Both the position numbers and the translations under genes were made by a program. The notes beneath the pieces were generated by a model. It saw only the letters and a list, made by a program, of their open reading frames with translations, was not told where the DNA came from and did not search any database. Below are positions 53,035 through 54,543 of a DNA stretch of 54,543 bases, in pieces; within the stretch, counting starts at the first letter, position 1; every line of letters starts with the position of its first letter. This DNA comes from Candidatus Binataceae bacterium (lineage in GTDB: Bacteria > Desulfobacterota > Binatia > Binatales > Binataceae), in NCBI GenBank assembly GCA_030041155.1, contig JASHOJ010000042.1, forward strand, positions 1 to 54,543. Reading direction: 5' to 3'.

Positions 53035-53289
53035 CTATCCTAGTTCGATCCCATCAAAGCGCGCGAGGATCTTCTCGATCCGGCTGCGAACTTCGTTGCG
53101 CTCGGTTTCGTGTTGTCTTCGCTCCTGATCGAGCTGCTTCACCTGGGCCTGTGATTCCGCAAACCGTTTCTCGCTTTCCGCGATTTTCTGCTGAAGCTGA
53201 TCGTTTTCGCGGCGTAGCTGCTGGATCCGATTCACTGATGACTGAATTCGTTCTTCAAGTTGTTTCAGGATGTCGATAGGTGTTGCCAT
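53035..53289 (-). CDS. ZapB-like cell division coiled-coil protein
   Basis: 84 aa, one long heptad-repeat helix (ILKQLEERIQSSVNRIQQLR and on). Position directly before zapA and the coiled-coil plan match ZapB-type FtsZ-ring partners. ATG at 53289 preferred over a TTG two codons earlier. The end (ILARFDGIELG) carries the short conserved tail seen in such proteins. Confidence 0.75.
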   Translation of the reverse strand: MATPIDILKQLEERIQSSVNRIQQLRRENDQLQQKIAESEKRFAESQAQVKQLDQERRQHETERNEVRSRIEKILARFDGIELG

Positions 53290-53310
53290 AGTCAAAAAAC
53301 TTCTACCTTT

Positions 53311-53340
53311 AGTTTAATTTTCTATAATCCGGCCTGTCAA
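53311..53340 (-). promoter_or_regulatory. Sigma-70 promoter for the zapB-zapA-6S block
   Basis: TTGACA (53340-53335), 18-base spacer and TAACT-like TAAACT (53316-53311, four of six) face the ZapB-like gene. The -35 overlaps the ftsY stop codon, so the block can be transcribed apart from ftsY. Confidence 0.55.
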
Positions 53341-54543
53341 GCCGCATAAGTGTCGCTTGCGGCGTCCGCAGCTCCCTCTGCAGGCGTAAACAGCGCCTCA
53401 ATAAAGGCGCGCGCGTCGAATTGCTCAAGATCCTCCGCGCTTTCGCCCACCCCGACAAACCGCACTGGCACCTTCAGCCGGTCCGCGACCGCTATGATGA
53501 TGCCGCCCTTCGCGGTGCTGTCGAGCTTAGCCAGCACCACGCCCGTAAGCGGCACCGCGTCGCCGAATATCTTTGCCTGACTGAGTGCATTTTGCCCGGT
53601 ATTCGCATCCAGCACCAGCCATGTCTCGTGAGGAGCGCCCGGAAGCTCGCGGCCCGCCACGCGCGCGATTTTCTTAAGCTCCTCCATCAGATTCGTCTTG
53701 GTCTGCAGCCGGCCCGCCGTGTCGATTATTACGGTGGACGTTTTGCGCGCCACGCCGGCTCTTACCGAATCGAATGCGACCGCAGCAGGATCGCTGCCCT
53801 GCTGATGCTTGATGATGTCGGCGCCGACGCGGTTACACCAGACTTCCAGTTGCTCGATAGCGGCTGCGCGAAAAGTGTCGGCCGCGGCGATGATCACGTC
53901 ACCGCGCCTGGTTTTCATCCATGCGGCAAGCTTGGCGACCGTGGTCGTCTTTCCGACCCCGTTCACCCCAACCAGCAGGATCACGAGCGGCCCCTCGGCG
54001 ACCTGAGCTGCGGGACGCTCGGCCCCGGCAAGCATAGCGGCAATTTCCTCTTTGAGCGCGTCGCGAATCACCTCGGGCCGATTATCGCTGCCAAGCCGCG
54101 TGCGAACCGCATCCGTCAGCTTGACCGAAGCGTCCACGCCCACGTCGGCGGCGATCAACGCCTCCAGCAAGCCCTCGTATATCTCGTCGGCTTTTTTTGC
54201 ACCGCTGATTGCGGCGCGAATCCGGACCAGAAAACTCTCGCGAGTTTTGCGGAGTCCTCCGCCGATTCCGATTGGCGCGCGAGCCGGCGCGGGCTTCGGA
54301 GCCTCGCGGCTAGGAGCCTCGACCTCTGGAGCCTCAACTTCCGCCTCAGCTTCTGGTTTGGCTATTTCGGCGACTGGGGGCTCGGCTGGGGGCGGCGGTT
54401 CCCGCTCGGGCGGCGGCCGCGTCTCGATTTCAGGAGGCAGTTGCGGCTTGGTTTCCGGTGCCTCACGAGCGATCCGCTCATCAGGCGCCGGTTTAGGCGT
54501 CCGCCGCCGCTTGCGCAGGCTCCACTGAATCAGGATACCGGTC
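53337..54543 (-). CDS. ftsY: Signal recognition particle receptor FtsY (5' end outside window)
   Basis: The frame stays open to the window edge (at least about 401 codons); the true start is beyond 54543. From the edge: a short hydrophobic end GILIQW before KRRRTPKPAP, suggesting a membrane helix lies just outside; a Pro/Glu/Ala-rich linker; then the N domain (GGGLRKTRESFLVRIRAAI, EGLLEALIAADVGVD) and the G domain with GVNGVGKTTTVAKLA, DTAGRLQTK and AKLDSTAKGG. It is the SRP docking GTPase. A TTG at 54170 would cut the N domain and is not the start. Confidence 0.95.
   Translation of the reverse strand, partial: TGILIQWSLRKRRRTPKPAPDERIAREAPETKPQLPPEIETRPPPEREPPPPAEPPVAEIAKPEAEAEVEAPEVEAPSREAPKPAPARAPIGIGGGLRKTRESFLVRIRAAISGAKKADEIYEGLLEALIAADVGVDASVKLTDAVRTRLGSDNRPEVIRDALKEEIAAMLAGAERPAAQVAEGPLVILLVGVNGVGKTTTVAKLAAWMKTRRGDVIIAAADTFRAAAIEQLEVWCNRVGADIIKHQQGSDPAAVAFDSVRAGVARKTSTVIIDTAGRLQTKTNLMEELKKIARVAGRELPGAPHETWLVLDANTGQNALSQAKIFGDAVPLTGVVLAKLDSTAKGGIIIAVADRLKVPVRFVGVGESAEDLEQFDARAFIEALFTPAEGAADAASDTYAA

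Overview
The window looks like chromosomal DNA of a G+C-rich, Gram-negative-type bacterium. The outer-membrane evidence is an MlaC-like phospholipid carrier, a DUF1329 exported protein and a lipoprotein signal. The mix of scattered catabolic genes (Rieske oxygenase, CaiB/BaiF CoA-transferase, crotonase, MeaB, amidohydrolase, cobalt-type nitrile hydratase) with a delta-proteobacterial-like core gene order suggests an uncultured Desulfobacterota/Binatota-like lineage. That placement is inference from gene content. I see no phage, insertion sequence or CRISPR array.

Layout. 1-6.2 kb: amidohydrolase, DUF4236 protein and tadA on the minus strand; then, on the plus strand, an exported protein, a rhodanese, a nitrilase-family amidase, a second exported His/Met-rich protein and a class III CoA-transferase. 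6.2-13.8 kb: a minus-strand housekeeping block transcribed tRNA-Gln, prs, rplY, dnaE, hflX, pgsA. 14.2-19.9 kb: a DUF1329 protein divergent from a Rieske oxygenase, then a LytTR response regulator and an unusual LytS-type kinase fused to a membrane domain and an SCP2-like lipid-binding domain. 20-21.9 kb: an A+T-richer, eukaryote-like GH5 exo-glucanase lipoprotein followed by small repeats. 21.9-26.1 kb: ispE, meaB, a PPP phosphatase, tRNA-Met, dispersed palindromic repeats and two small membrane proteins. 26.2-29.1 kb: a double-SIS protein and a coupled nitrile hydratase operon (beta, alpha, accessory), followed by a 15/16 match to the parS centromere consensus.

29.5-34.6 kb: a TetR regulator with an inverted-repeat operator, a VOC protein, and a Gld-type ABC exporter operon. 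34.8-41.9 kb: def, an MlaC-like protein and a cluster of detoxification/acyl-CoA genes (NADP oxidoreductase, crotonase, GST, phosphotransferase, SDR). 41.9-46.7 kb: envelope-type genes (MBL-fold hydrolase, lytic-transglycosylase-like, GT-C glycosyltransferase), two tRNAs and a ferritin-like protein. 46.8-50.2 kb: a four-gene accessory locus in which a DDxxD-motif protein and a GNAT-like protein diverge from an ImmA-type metalloprotease translationally coupled to an XRE regulator. 50.3 kb to the end: a conserved minus-strand block transcribed ftsY, zapB-like, zapA, probable 6S RNA, 5-formyl-THF cyclo-ligase, RNase Y.

The strongest candidates for something new are the kinase-SCP2 fusion beside the Rieske oxygenase, and the DDxxD/GNAT/ImmA/XRE locus.
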